From Pedobacter agri PB92 (GTDB lineage Bacteria > Bacteroidota > Bacteroidia > Sphingobacteriales > Sphingobacteriaceae), in the NCBI RefSeq assembly GCF_000258495.1, contig NZ_AJLG01000024.1:1-38554 (forward strand): a stretch of 38,554 nt of DNA, read 5' to 3'. Shown piece by piece: positions 8,291 to 15,377 of the stretch; the first letter of the stretch is position 1; each line of letters starts with the position of its first letter. A model generated the notes under the pieces. It was not told where the DNA came from. It did not search any database and was given only the letters and a program-made list of their open reading frames with translations. Position numbers and translations under genes: made by a program.

Positions 8291-9286
8291 ATGAGTACAG
8301 CAGCAACAGTCTTTCAAGACGCAATTGTAGAGGCAGGAAAAAGATTCACTTATAACAAGTTCGAGTCTCGCTTGTCAAAATATAGTGTGATCCAGGCATT
8401 CAAAGATAATTCAGCTTTGATGTTACCTGAGTCGACTATCGATAAATTAAGAACGGCCGCCGTTCGCCCGTTAAAGATCCCTGTGTTAAACAGATATGCT
8501 GCAACGGTTATCAATAATCGTTCATGCGTTATCACTCCTGATAGTGTCACTTCAGCATTTAAAACGATGGCATGGGTAACTATGGGTTTTGCAGTTGGTA
8601 TCACTCCATCTATCAGTGTTAACAATTACATCAGCGAAGAAGATGATCTAGCTTTTCAATTCGAAATGGGGTTGAAAGCGGTTTATTCTGCTTTGGATAG
8701 CATGGGATATCAAACATTGGAAACTAACAAGACTGGTGTTTTCCCTTCGCCATTGTACACAAATGCAAGTGGCGCTTACCAGATCCCGAACATCGACAGA
8801 AAAGAGTTTTACGCTAAGCTTCCAGCGATTATGCGTAGACATGACTTCGACGGCCGTATCGTTGATATTGCTAACACTGAGGCGATCATTGATCCAGCTT
8901 ATATCGCTGCTCAAGGTTCTGCTAACGGTCAAAACTTGCAGTATCAAGTATTGAACATGGATATGTATCGTTCAAACCGCGTTCTAACAGGGGCCAATGT
9001 TGTAGAAACCCATTACGATATGCCAGAGGGAGCGATCGGAGTTTATAACTGGATCGATTACGAATCTCAAAAAAGATTGAATATCCACTCTGGTAAAGGT
9101 TGGACTCAGTATGTAGATCCATTATTCGGATTTACCTGGGGTGTTTTCTTTGATCATGATTGCGTTGATGGCCGCTTCGTTAAGAAATGGAACATCATCG
9201 CCGATTTCTCATTCATGACTGCTTATTCAAGCACGACTGATACAGCGATCGTGAAATCAGAGATCTTAAAGCCAGTAACAGTTTAG
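8291..9286 (+). CDS. Major capsid protein (probable)
   Basis: This 331-residue protein follows the scaffold-like gene and is followed by a strong terminator, the usual setting of the major head protein. The composition is balanced alpha/beta with an N-terminal helical arm (about 10-45) and strand-rich segments (RSCVITPDSVTSAFKTMAWVTMG, WIDYESQKRLNIHSGKGW, TWGVFFDHDCVDGRFVKKW). The AT-rich leader ending TAAATTAAAATG resembles leaders of highly expressed Bacteroidota genes. An HK97-like fold is expected for this role but cannot be read from the sequence. Confidence 0.7.
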   Translation: MSTAATVFQDAIVEAGKRFTYNKFESRLSKYSVIQAFKDNSALMLPESTIDKLRTAAVRPLKIPVLNRYAATVINNRSCVITPDSVTSAFKTMAWVTMGFAVGITPSISVNNYISEEDDLAFQFEMGLKAVYSALDSMGYQTLETNKTGVFPSPLYTNASGAYQIPNIDRKEFYAKLPAIMRRHDFDGRIVDIANTEAIIDPAYIAAQGSANGQNLQYQVLNMDMYRSNRVLTGANVVETHYDMPEGAIGVYNWIDYESQKRLNIHSGKGWTQYVDPLFGFTWGVFFDHDCVDGRFVKKWNIIADFSFMTAYSSTTDTAIVKSEILKPVTV

Positions 9287-9350
9287 TTTTCTTTTTCATA
9301 GTTATGGTTTAGGTTGATTTATCAGCGTTGGGAAACGCCCGGTAAGTTTA

Positions 9351-9384
9351 AGGCACCGCACCGAGAGGCTCGGTGCCTTTTTTA
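9351..9384 (+). terminator. Strong intrinsic terminator after the major capsid gene
   Basis: CACCGAG and CTCGGTG form a GC-rich stem around the loop AGG, followed by CC and six T residues (9378-9383). A competing outer pairing GGCACCG/CGGTGCC is also possible. It lies in the middle of the late region, 65 bp after the capsid stop and 20 bp before the next gene, so downstream genes depend on readthrough or antitermination. Confidence 0.85.
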
Positions 9385-9403
9385 ATACACTTAACAATTC
9401 AAA

Positions 9404-10678
9404 ATGTACAATTCAGCCTTAGTAAAAATAGGACTTGCCGGAATGGTAGGACTAAAACAGATTTACGGCGATCAATATGAAAAGCTAGATCCGGCTTTGA
9501 CGGACGGAATCCTTTTTGATCTTCACGATGTTCATCCGCTTATTGAAATGGAAAATTTAGTGAATTCCTATAGGACCGCTAAGAAGTTAGGATATAATGT
9601 TTACGATCCAGGTAAAACCTATTCAGCAAAAGAACGTGTTTTGAGCGGCACTAAAGCATACGAAAGCTTAAGTGATGCAAATACAGGGAACAATCCGGAA
9701 ACCTCAACGGCTAATTGGAAATACGTAAATGTTCTGAGTGAGCAGCTATTTGATAGCATTGCCTCAAGCATCGACAAAACTATTCAATCGGTATTCATTC
9801 GTAAAAAACTTAATTCGTTGGTTAAAACGATCGTTGATGATTTCAGATTATACGATGGCCGTGGCGAAGTGACCAATAAGAATGCGAACAATGGCCGTTT
9901 TGTGGGTTTCAAAATCATGCTTCATCAGGGAGAGGATCTTGTTGTGAATCTTCCAAAAATAGCCTTCCAATTTGATTTGCCTTGTCCTGATCTCAAGCTT
10001 TACCTTTTCAATACTTCGCAGCTTGAACCAGTTGCCGTAATTCCTTTTAATTACAATCAGGCGGGAATAGTTAAGTGGTTTAATACTACCTTATCGCTTC
10101 AGTCTTTCGAGGATGGCGATTACATTTTAGGTTATTTCGAATCAGATCTGTCACCTGGTGCACAAAGCATCAAGAAAGAAACCAACCTGGTAAGTCCTCA
10201 ACTTTGCGGAACGTGTAATCACACTGATTTTAAACTTTTCAAAACCAGATCCGAGTACATGGATCTTCAGCCTTTATATGTTGAAGCTGCTCACTTGAAT
10301 GGTACTGAATTGTGGGATGAAAGCTATGAGGTTTATCTTGAAAAGAACAATTGGGGCATGAACATTCAGTTTACAATCAATTGCGATTTGACTGATTTCA
10401 TCATCTCAAACAAAATGCTTTTTGCTGAAGCGTTATCGAAACAGGCAGCGGCCGATATCCTTTTGAGCATGCAGTTTTCAAGCCTTGATAACCAACAACT
10501 CATGAAGCTTAAAAGCCAACTAAACTACGCGCTATATGGCAATAAGGAAAACTTTAATAAAGGCTTAATTGCAGATGCTGAAAAGGCAATAGCTGCTTTA
10601 GATTTTGATCTTTCAAACCTTAACCGGGTTTGTCTGCCATGTAACGACTCCAAAACCATAGGAAGGAAGGTAGCATAA
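9404..10678 (+). CDS. Phage structural/connector-region protein
   Basis: This 424-residue protein starts just after the terminator. Residues 60-105 (KTYSAKERVLSG, AYESLSDANTGNNP, ANWKYV) form a small module of the type 'something in the medium, Y-x-SL, N-x-GN-P, W' seen in phage fibre and carbohydrate-binding proteins; a similar stretch occurs in the fibre gene at 21310. Cysteines appear as QLCGTCNH (about residues 266-273) and CLPCND near the C-terminus, suggesting a metal or disulfide site. The C-terminal third is helical (SKQAAADILLSMQF). It overlaps the next gene by 1 nt. Placement after the capsid gene suggests a head-completion or decoration protein. No family name can be given. Confidence 0.65.
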   Translation: MYNSALVKIGLAGMVGLKQIYGDQYEKLDPALTDGILFDLHDVHPLIEMENLVNSYRTAKKLGYNVYDPGKTYSAKERVLSGTKAYESLSDANTGNNPETSTANWKYVNVLSEQLFDSIASSIDKTIQSVFIRKKLNSLVKTIVDDFRLYDGRGEVTNKNANNGRFVGFKIMLHQGEDLVVNLPKIAFQFDLPCPDLKLYLFNTSQLEPVAVIPFNYNQAGIVKWFNTTLSLQSFEDGDYILGYFESDLSPGAQSIKKETNLVSPQLCGTCNHTDFKLFKTRSEYMDLQPLYVEAAHLNGTELWDESYEVYLEKNNWGMNIQFTINCDLTDFIISNKMLFAEALSKQAAADILLSMQFSSLDNQQLMKLKSQLNYALYGNKENFNKGLIADAEKAIAALDFDLSNLNRVCLPCNDSKTIGRKVA

Positions 10679-11139
10679 TGCCAAGAGTCGCCACTCGCAC
10701 CAGAACCAGCGGTAAATCCGAAAATCTTGATATCACTCGCGATGTAAAACGGATCTTTTCCGATCGGTTAAAAGAGATCGCGTATGAGCAGCTTTTAAAG
10801 GAATCGATTAAAGCACATGAGCCGGAAATATCGGACCTGAACACTGAGCAGATGAACAAAGGTATTAAAGGTGATGGAAGCGAGATCGGGCAATATGCTA
10901 ACATTGGTTACAAAGGCAGATTGAAGCCAGTTGACTTATACGATACCGGAAGTTTTCATGATAAAGTTTACGTTGAGCTTTACGATGAGGTATTTGAGAT
11001 GAACAGCCGGGATGTTAAAACCGAGAAGCTCATTGAAAGATGGGGCGAAGAGATTCTTGACCTAACCACCGAAAATAAAAACAATACTGGCGAAATCATC
11101 AAGCCAACATTTATTGATAAAGTAAGACAGCAGCTATGA
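10678..11139 (+). CDS. Putative head-tail joining (neck) protein
   Basis: This 153-residue charged, mostly helical protein is coupled to the previous gene by a TAATG overlap and to the next by a 4-nt ATGA overlap. The central segment (YANIGYKGRLKPVDLYDTGSFHDKVYVELYD, about 77-107) resembles the 'DLYDTGxF' patch of tail-completion and virion-morphogenesis proteins. Position between head and tail genes fits a neck role. The assignment is tentative. Confidence 0.55.
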   Translation: MPRVATRTRTSGKSENLDITRDVKRIFSDRLKEIAYEQLLKESIKAHEPEISDLNTEQMNKGIKGDGSEIGQYANIGYKGRLKPVDLYDTGSFHDKVYVELYDEVFEMNSRDVKTEKLIERWGEEILDLTTENKNNTGEIIKPTFIDKVRQQL

Positions 11140-11732
11140 TCTATTCAAACCCAAATAATTTAATAATTCCGAATCCTGTAGGTTTGGATGTTGCTATAGT
11201 CGAGCTTCAGAAAGCCATTGCAACATTACCATACATATCAGCTGCTTTTGGACGTGCCAGAACTCACAAGGAAACAGTTAACGGCGATATTGTAACGCTT
11301 CCAAAAGTTTACCAGGGCGAAAAGGAATATTACAACCCTATGCCGAATGGCAATTTCGTTTCATCAACCTTCATGGTTGCCACTGGTCCTGAAAAGTGTG
11401 AGGATTATCAGCAGTTCGGGCAAAACGATCTTGAGCGAGATATTGCCATTATTTTTTGGGGTGATCTTTCCCAGATCGATAATTCAAAGGATTACATTTT
11501 CCTTGAGGAAATTAAAGAGGATCTTTTGAAAGCAATCAAATACTGTAAATGCTTTAAATCCTATAACGGGTATGTTGATGAAAAATACAGTGAAGTTTTT
11601 AAAGAGTTCTCAAGCTATTTAAACAGTCAAAGCCGCGATACTTCTAACGCTGAAATCACAACTCAATATTTAATGTACCCTTATGCTGGGTTCAGAATGA
11701 ATTTAACTTTAACCTACACACAAGAATGTTAA
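11136..11732 (+). CDS. Putative tail-completion/neck protein
   Basis: This 198-residue alpha/beta protein is linked upstream and downstream by short overlaps (4 nt and 7 nt), so it belongs to a tightly coupled neck cluster. Recognisable features are a helical start (VGLDVAIVELQKAIATLPYI), a central GQNDLERDIAIIFWGDLS stretch and a C-terminal strand pair (YPYAGFRMNLTLTYTQEC). Head-tail joining proteins of this size commonly stand here. No family motif is visible. Confidence 0.55.
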   Translation: MIYSNPNNLIIPNPVGLDVAIVELQKAIATLPYISAAFGRARTHKETVNGDIVTLPKVYQGEKEYYNPMPNGNFVSSTFMVATGPEKCEDYQQFGQNDLERDIAIIFWGDLSQIDNSKDYIFLEEIKEDLLKAIKYCKCFKSYNGYVDEKYSEVFKEFSSYLNSQSRDTSNAEITTQYLMYPYAGFRMNLTLTYTQEC

Positions 11733-11974
11733 ACTACACAGTTTTACTAAGTCTATTGACTTTGTTCATCATGCTTTTGGCTAATAAATGGAATTACTTT
11801 GAAAAGTTCCGGATATGGTTTAAAAACGATCCATGCATCTTTTGCCATATATTTTGGATTGGTGTAATCCTTTCCGCTATCGCCTTTTTCCCTTTAGAAG
11901 TGAAATTTTGGAAATCAATCGTGATGCTTTTTTGCTCAACATCGTTGACTTATATTCTTTATTCCAAGTATTAA
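11726..11974 (+). CDS. Small membrane protein
   Basis: This 82-residue protein has two or three hydrophobic segments (about 5-18 and 40-75) around a polar stretch with CIFCHIFW, a CxxC-H arrangement. It overlaps both neighbours (7 nt upstream, 1 nt downstream). Similar short membrane proteins with C-x-x-C occur in Bacteroidota phage tail regions. Function unknown; a virion role is unlikely for such a hydrophobic protein, so superinfection exclusion or assembly at the membrane are options. Confidence 0.6.
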   Translation: MLNYTVLLSLLTLFIMLLANKWNYFEKFRIWFKNDPCIFCHIFWIGVILSAIAFFPLEVKFWKSIVMLFCSTSLTYILYSKY

Positions 11975-12387
11975 TGAAAAAGGAAACCATTAACCAAACA
12001 GAGATTGTTTTTTATAACTCGATCCGTGAAGTTCCTGAATGGAAATGGCAATTGCTGCAGTCTATTCTTTTACAAAAGGAATATATTGGATCTACGCTGG
12101 CAGATGTGGCAAAACATCATGGTAAATTTGATTTATTCATTAAGGCCAAACAATACGATGAGTTATTGGAGGAACGTATAAATCTCACTATATGCTTTAA
12201 CACGATGCTGAAAAACATTAGTATTAAAAGCAAAGCTCTTGTCTGCCTGATCCATACTATTAACGGTGAGCCAGTCGATATCATATCGGAAGATAAACAA
12301 GATGAGGTTTACAAACAGTTGCTCGCAACCAATATCAGCACTGAAAAGGTTGATCTTCTTTTGGAGGAATTAAAAAAAAATTATTGA
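11974..12387 (+). CDS. Tail assembly chaperone-like protein, upstream (0 frame) part
   Basis: This 137-residue helical protein runs from the ATG at 11974, which overlaps the previous stop as TAATG. An upstream in-frame ATG at 11833 would overlap the membrane gene fully and is rejected. It ends EELKKNY at TGA 12385-12387. Codons just before the stop run through nine A residues (12372-12380). Reading one base forward there continues smoothly as KKIIDELKFYFPN into the next frame. Size, helical content and location upstream of the tape measure fit the first member of a G/GT-type chaperone pair. Confidence 0.65.
   Translation: MKKETINQTEIVFYNSIREVPEWKWQLLQSILLQKEYIGSTLADVAKHHGKFDLFIKAKQYDELLEERINLTICFNTMLKNISIKSKALVCLIHTINGEPVDIISEDKQDEVYKQLLATNISTEKVDLLLEELKKNY
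12372..12380 (+). promoter_or_regulatory. A9 slippery run, candidate frameshift or transcriptional slippage site
   Basis: Nine consecutive A residues sit eight codons or fewer before the stop of the upstream ORF. A +1 (or -2) shift, or loss of one A from the transcript, joins the two ORFs into one protein of about 257 residues. Homopolymer runs of this length are known to promote polymerase or ribosome slippage. A sequencing indel is the main alternative. Confidence 0.5.
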
Positions 12388-12391
12388 TGAA

Positions 12392-12748
12392 TTGAAGTTC
12401 TATTTTCCGAATGCTATTCAGGATGATGTCAATTACTATGAGAACCTCCGAAACCTTAAGCTTGCAGAAATTGATCATGCCATTGATCCAAGCGAGGCAA
12501 ACGATCAAAGGATAAAAGCGCTCGAGCTTTACTTCATCAACCAAATGAAGCCGGTTGCATTCAGGATCCAAAACGGGACCAATATCATCATCGATAATGA
12601 AAAGAAGTTTGAAAAGATTTGTGCCTCGCTAAACGAAGCCGGAATGCATAATGCCAGAGAACTGAGCATGTATGATTTTAGAATAAGAATGGAATATTTT
12701 GAAGACAAGGCCGCAAGCCTTAAAAAAACTAACAACGATGCAGATTAA
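12392..12748 (+). CDS. Tail assembly chaperone-like protein, downstream (shifted) part
   Basis: The frame is open from after a TAA at 12371-12373 to 12748 and has no ATG near its beginning; only TTG 12392 could start it independently. The 118 residues begin KFYFPNAIQDDV, and together with the upstream frame read as a continuous amphipathic helix (LLEELKKIIDELKFYFPN). I recall single-chain Bacteroidota phage proteins with this ELK-x-YFP arrangement, which supports translation as a fusion. It overlaps the following gene by 11 nt. Confidence 0.6.
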   Translation: MKFYFPNAIQDDVNYYENLRNLKLAEIDHAIDPSEANDQRIKALELYFINQMKPVAFRIQNGTNIIIDNEKKFEKICASLNEAGMHNARELSMYDFRIRMEYFEDKAASLKKTNNDAD

Positions 12749-14429
12749 CAGATTTAACTTCATTAGATGGTTTACAAACCAGTCAACTGATCAAACCATA
12801 AATATTCCAAGATTGTCAGCGAGGCAGTCAAGAGTTTATTGCCCTGTAATCGCTTTGGGTGAAGCGTTCAGCTTTTATGTTAATGCTGATATCCCTTTTT
12901 CTGATTCAGATAATCTGCAGCTTGATCTTGTAGGTACGGCCGGAACATTCACCAATGTATCACCACTTTCAAAAGATGTGATCCCCAACAATGGAGGATA
13001 TAATATTTTTTGCAATGGAACACTGAATGGCATTCCCACGGGCCAATATCAATTAGTTATCAAAGTCGGTGCTATTGTGAAATGTATCAGCAATCCTATC
13101 CAGGTAATGAACTTAGCTTTAGCCGAAAGGATGACAGTTTCGGTACTATACCGGAATAGCCGTACTAGATCACGTTTTCGTTATTTCGAAAACCCTACAT
13201 TTCGAAATAAGATCCGATTAACAGTTTCGCTTGTTGATTGGACGGCCGAAGGAAATCTTGAGCAATATCGTGAAGTCAGTACCGGCACTTTGAGAAATGA
13301 AAAGCTTGAACTCGATCGTAAAATCAAGATCTCAACTTACTTTTTTGATGATGGTGCTCATGAGGCTATGACCGAACTGGGAGTTTGTGATTCGATAATT
13401 ATTAACGGCCGAAATTACCGAGCGAAAGGGATCTATAGTCCTACTGTTCGCGAAAGTGCAAACGTGAGCAAAGGAGAAATTGAACTTTACGAAGTTGATT
13501 TCAGTAAGATTAATAAGTATGGTAAGATGGATGTTGTTTATCAATCTGACGCCATGTCGGCTGTAGCTCAAAAGAACAATTGCACTTCCGGTACTGGCTC
13601 AATGGTTACTTATAGTATTCCAGCGGGAAAGCATACCTCAACAATTAGCCAGGCTGATGCAAATGCTAAAGCTCAGGCGGATCTTGATAATAATAAGCAG
13701 TCAAACGCAAACCAGAAAGGCACGTGTATTCCGCCAAAAGCAGTGGTGATAAATTACACTTTCGAAAAGGGAGATAATCCAACAGTAGATATGGTATTGG
13801 TTCCATCTGCAAATGGAAATAACCTGGGCAATGTTTATGGCACTTCGTTTGGGTCACTGAACGGGGCCATGGTTGGCGACAATCTTAACTTTGCGATCGT
13901 GCATGAGATCAATAGAATGCCATGGCCAGCGCAAAGCAGGGCGTCATTGATTATAGAGAAAAACGGAATTGAAATCTATAGTTCCGGATTCCTTACTGAT
14001 GGAAATGTTGAGTTATTGGCAAGCAAACAGCTTATTGCTGAAGATGCGGTATATACTGTAAAATGTGTATCAATCAGCACATCGACGGCTTATATTGGTT
14101 TGGTATTAAGTCTTTATAATCAAGCTGGCTTAACAGATACTACTCCATTGTTTTTCAGAATAGATGATAATACATCTGGCGAGTTTGTTTTGAAAACCAG
14201 GCAGGATGTAAATGTTCAGGAAAACATCGGTTTTAATGCACTTTCAGATGGCAATACTTTGAAAGCAACTATCACAAATGGAAGTCCTTTTAATTTGACT
14301 TTTACAGTTTTCAATGATTATGGATATTCTGAAAGTTTGTTTATTGCTAGCGGTCAGACTGGAATCATCAATAATAATCCAAAAACAGCATTAAAAATAA
14401 AATGCAATATTTTAACTACTCCCTTATAA
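12738..14429 (+). CDS. DUF5977-containing tail protein
   Basis: ATG 12738 is chosen over the in-frame ATG 12699 because it removes most of the overlap and gives a clean start (MQINRFNFIRW). The 563-residue protein has an N-terminal beta domain (about 30-125), a central domain (130-265) and a DUF5977 repeat at about 266-332: a Cys at each end (KNNCTSGTG and KGTC) framing YSIPAGKHTSTISQADANAKAQ, with the Asn/Gln-rich helix typical of this domain. The C-terminal 210 residues are beta-rich and adhesin-like. DUF5977 repeats are common in Bacteroidota surface and phage tail proteins. A virion-surface role, perhaps a tail-tube or fibre-like component, is inferred. Confidence 0.7.
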   Translation: MQINRFNFIRWFTNQSTDQTINIPRLSARQSRVYCPVIALGEAFSFYVNADIPFSDSDNLQLDLVGTAGTFTNVSPLSKDVIPNNGGYNIFCNGTLNGIPTGQYQLVIKVGAIVKCISNPIQVMNLALAERMTVSVLYRNSRTRSRFRYFENPTFRNKIRLTVSLVDWTAEGNLEQYREVSTGTLRNEKLELDRKIKISTYFFDDGAHEAMTELGVCDSIIINGRNYRAKGIYSPTVRESANVSKGEIELYEVDFSKINKYGKMDVVYQSDAMSAVAQKNNCTSGTGSMVTYSIPAGKHTSTISQADANAKAQADLDNNKQSNANQKGTCIPPKAVVINYTFEKGDNPTVDMVLVPSANGNNLGNVYGTSFGSLNGAMVGDNLNFAIVHEINRMPWPAQSRASLIIEKNGIEIYSSGFLTDGNVELLASKQLIAEDAVYTVKCVSISTSTAYIGLVLSLYNQAGLTDTTPLFFRIDDNTSGEFVLKTRQDVNVQENIGFNALSDGNTLKATITNGSPFNLTFTVFNDYGYSESLFIASGQTGIINNNPKTALKIKCNILTTPL

Positions 14430-14446
14430 TTTAGTATTTTTGAGCA

Positions 14447-14731
14447 ATGTCGAAAAATAAAAAGTCTTTCAAGTCATTTGCTGCAACATCTGAAAAGATG
14501 GAGGCGGCGATGGAGGCTTTGGTAAAATCCAATAACTATATCGTTATAACTCAAACAAATGTTGAGCATCAAGGTAAAATCGGCATCATGAATGGTATTG
14601 ATCACGATGCCGGTTCTTTAGAAAATACTGTCAATCTTCTTACGGCGTGGGCTGATGAAATGCAACATCAGAAGCAACATCAAGATGAATTGAAAGATCT
14701 TTTGGGCGATAGTGGTATCAACAATTCTTAG
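14447..14731 (+). CDS. Small phage protein of unknown function
   Basis: This 94-residue helical protein begins SKNKKSFKSFAATSEK and ends in an acidic, Gln/His-rich helix (EMQHQKQHQDELKDLL). A TATTTTTG element at 14435-14442 is too close to the start to be a normal promoter. It is the last plus-strand gene before the minus-strand SHOCT gene, and the two stop codons overlap. Length and place just upstream of the tape measure could suit a tail chaperone or a small regulator; not recognised. Confidence 0.55.
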   Translation: MSKNKKSFKSFAATSEKMEAAMEALVKSNNYIVITQTNVEHQGKIGIMNGIDHDAGSLENTVNLLTAWADEMQHQKQHQDELKDLLGDSGINNS

Positions 14732-14745
14732 ATTGAATCTAAAAT
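14728..14745. terminator. AT-rich hairpin at convergent stops
   Basis: TTAGAT and ATCTAA pair around TGA at the overlap of the two convergent stop codons, followed on the plus strand by a T/C-rich tract. The stem is short and AT-rich, so termination is only plausible. Confidence 0.3.
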
Positions 14746-15261
14746 CTTCTTTTTCTTTTCCTCGTATTCTTCTTTAGATATCGCGCCAGAATCATGCAAA
14801 TCCTTTAATTTTTTAAGCTTATCTAAGCTAGACTCAGAATTTGTATTATTTGATGCATTTTTAGATTCGTTGCAGTCTGCGATCTCACATGTAGCAATAG
14901 CATCATCAATAATTAAATTGTAATTTGTAATGTTACCGCCTGCAACTGTAAAGAATGTTCTTACAGACCCCCTCATTTTAGTTTGCTTTATTTTTTTTAC
15001 GATTACATTTGTGCCACTATACGCTCGACCTATATTAAATTGGCTAGCATCTTTATTGGAATTATAGGACATTACAGCTCCCCAACCGCCCATTTCCAGA
15101 TACCTGAAATTACCTTGTGGATCACTTCCTCTCCCAAGCTTAATGGTGTCACCAGGTTTATAAATCTTTCCATTAGGGGCTGAATATTCTTTCAATGTTG
15201 AGGTTTGTGCATTTGCGACTCCTACTGATATCACAAATAATAGCGTTAAAAATTTTTTCAT
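14728..15261 (-). CDS. Secreted SHOCT-domain protein (moron)
   Basis: This 177-residue protein has a Sec signal peptide (KKFLTLLFVISVGVANAQ, cleavage after ANA) and a C-terminal SHOCT domain at about 146-177 (LDKLKKLKDLHDSGAISKE, then EYEEKKKKIL), a short helical oligomerisation motif. The middle part is beta-rich (GNFRYLEMGGWGAVMSYN, TNYNLIIDD) with two Cys near 130 (TCEIADC). It lies on the minus strand inside the late operon, between a helical small gene and the tape measure, so it is likely expressed from its own promoter in the lysogen. Role unknown; envelope modification or superinfection exclusion would fit a moron. Confidence 0.75.
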   Translation of the reverse strand: MKKFLTLLFVISVGVANAQTSTLKEYSAPNGKIYKPGDTIKLGRGSDPQGNFRYLEMGGWGAVMSYNSNKDASQFNIGRAYSGTNVIVKKIKQTKMRGSVRTFFTVAGGNITNYNLIIDDAIATCEIADCNESKNASNNTNSESSLDKLKKLKDLHDSGAISKEEYEEKKKKILDSI

Positions 15262-15297
15262 ATCGTAAAATTGAATATTATTTACTGTAATTTCAAG

Positions 15298-15330
15298 TTG
15301 GCCGTTACTTAAATTAATTTCTTACTTTTG
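15298..15330 (+). promoter_or_regulatory. Promoter upstream of the tape-measure gene
   Basis: TACTTTTG at 15323-15330 fits the TAnnTTTG -7 consensus and TTG at 15298-15300 could be the -33 element with a 22-bp spacer, at the long end of the allowed range. It lies between the minus-strand moron and the tape-measure start at 15378 and would restart late transcription after the moron. Confidence 0.5.
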
Positions 15331-15377
15331 GGTATCGACTACGGGCCTGTTGATTTAATTTCTAAAATCACAGTCCG

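Noticed and set aside
11833..11973. Upstream extension of the chaperone-like gene
   Set aside because: It would overlap the membrane gene completely; ATG 11974 gives the usual TAATG coupling.
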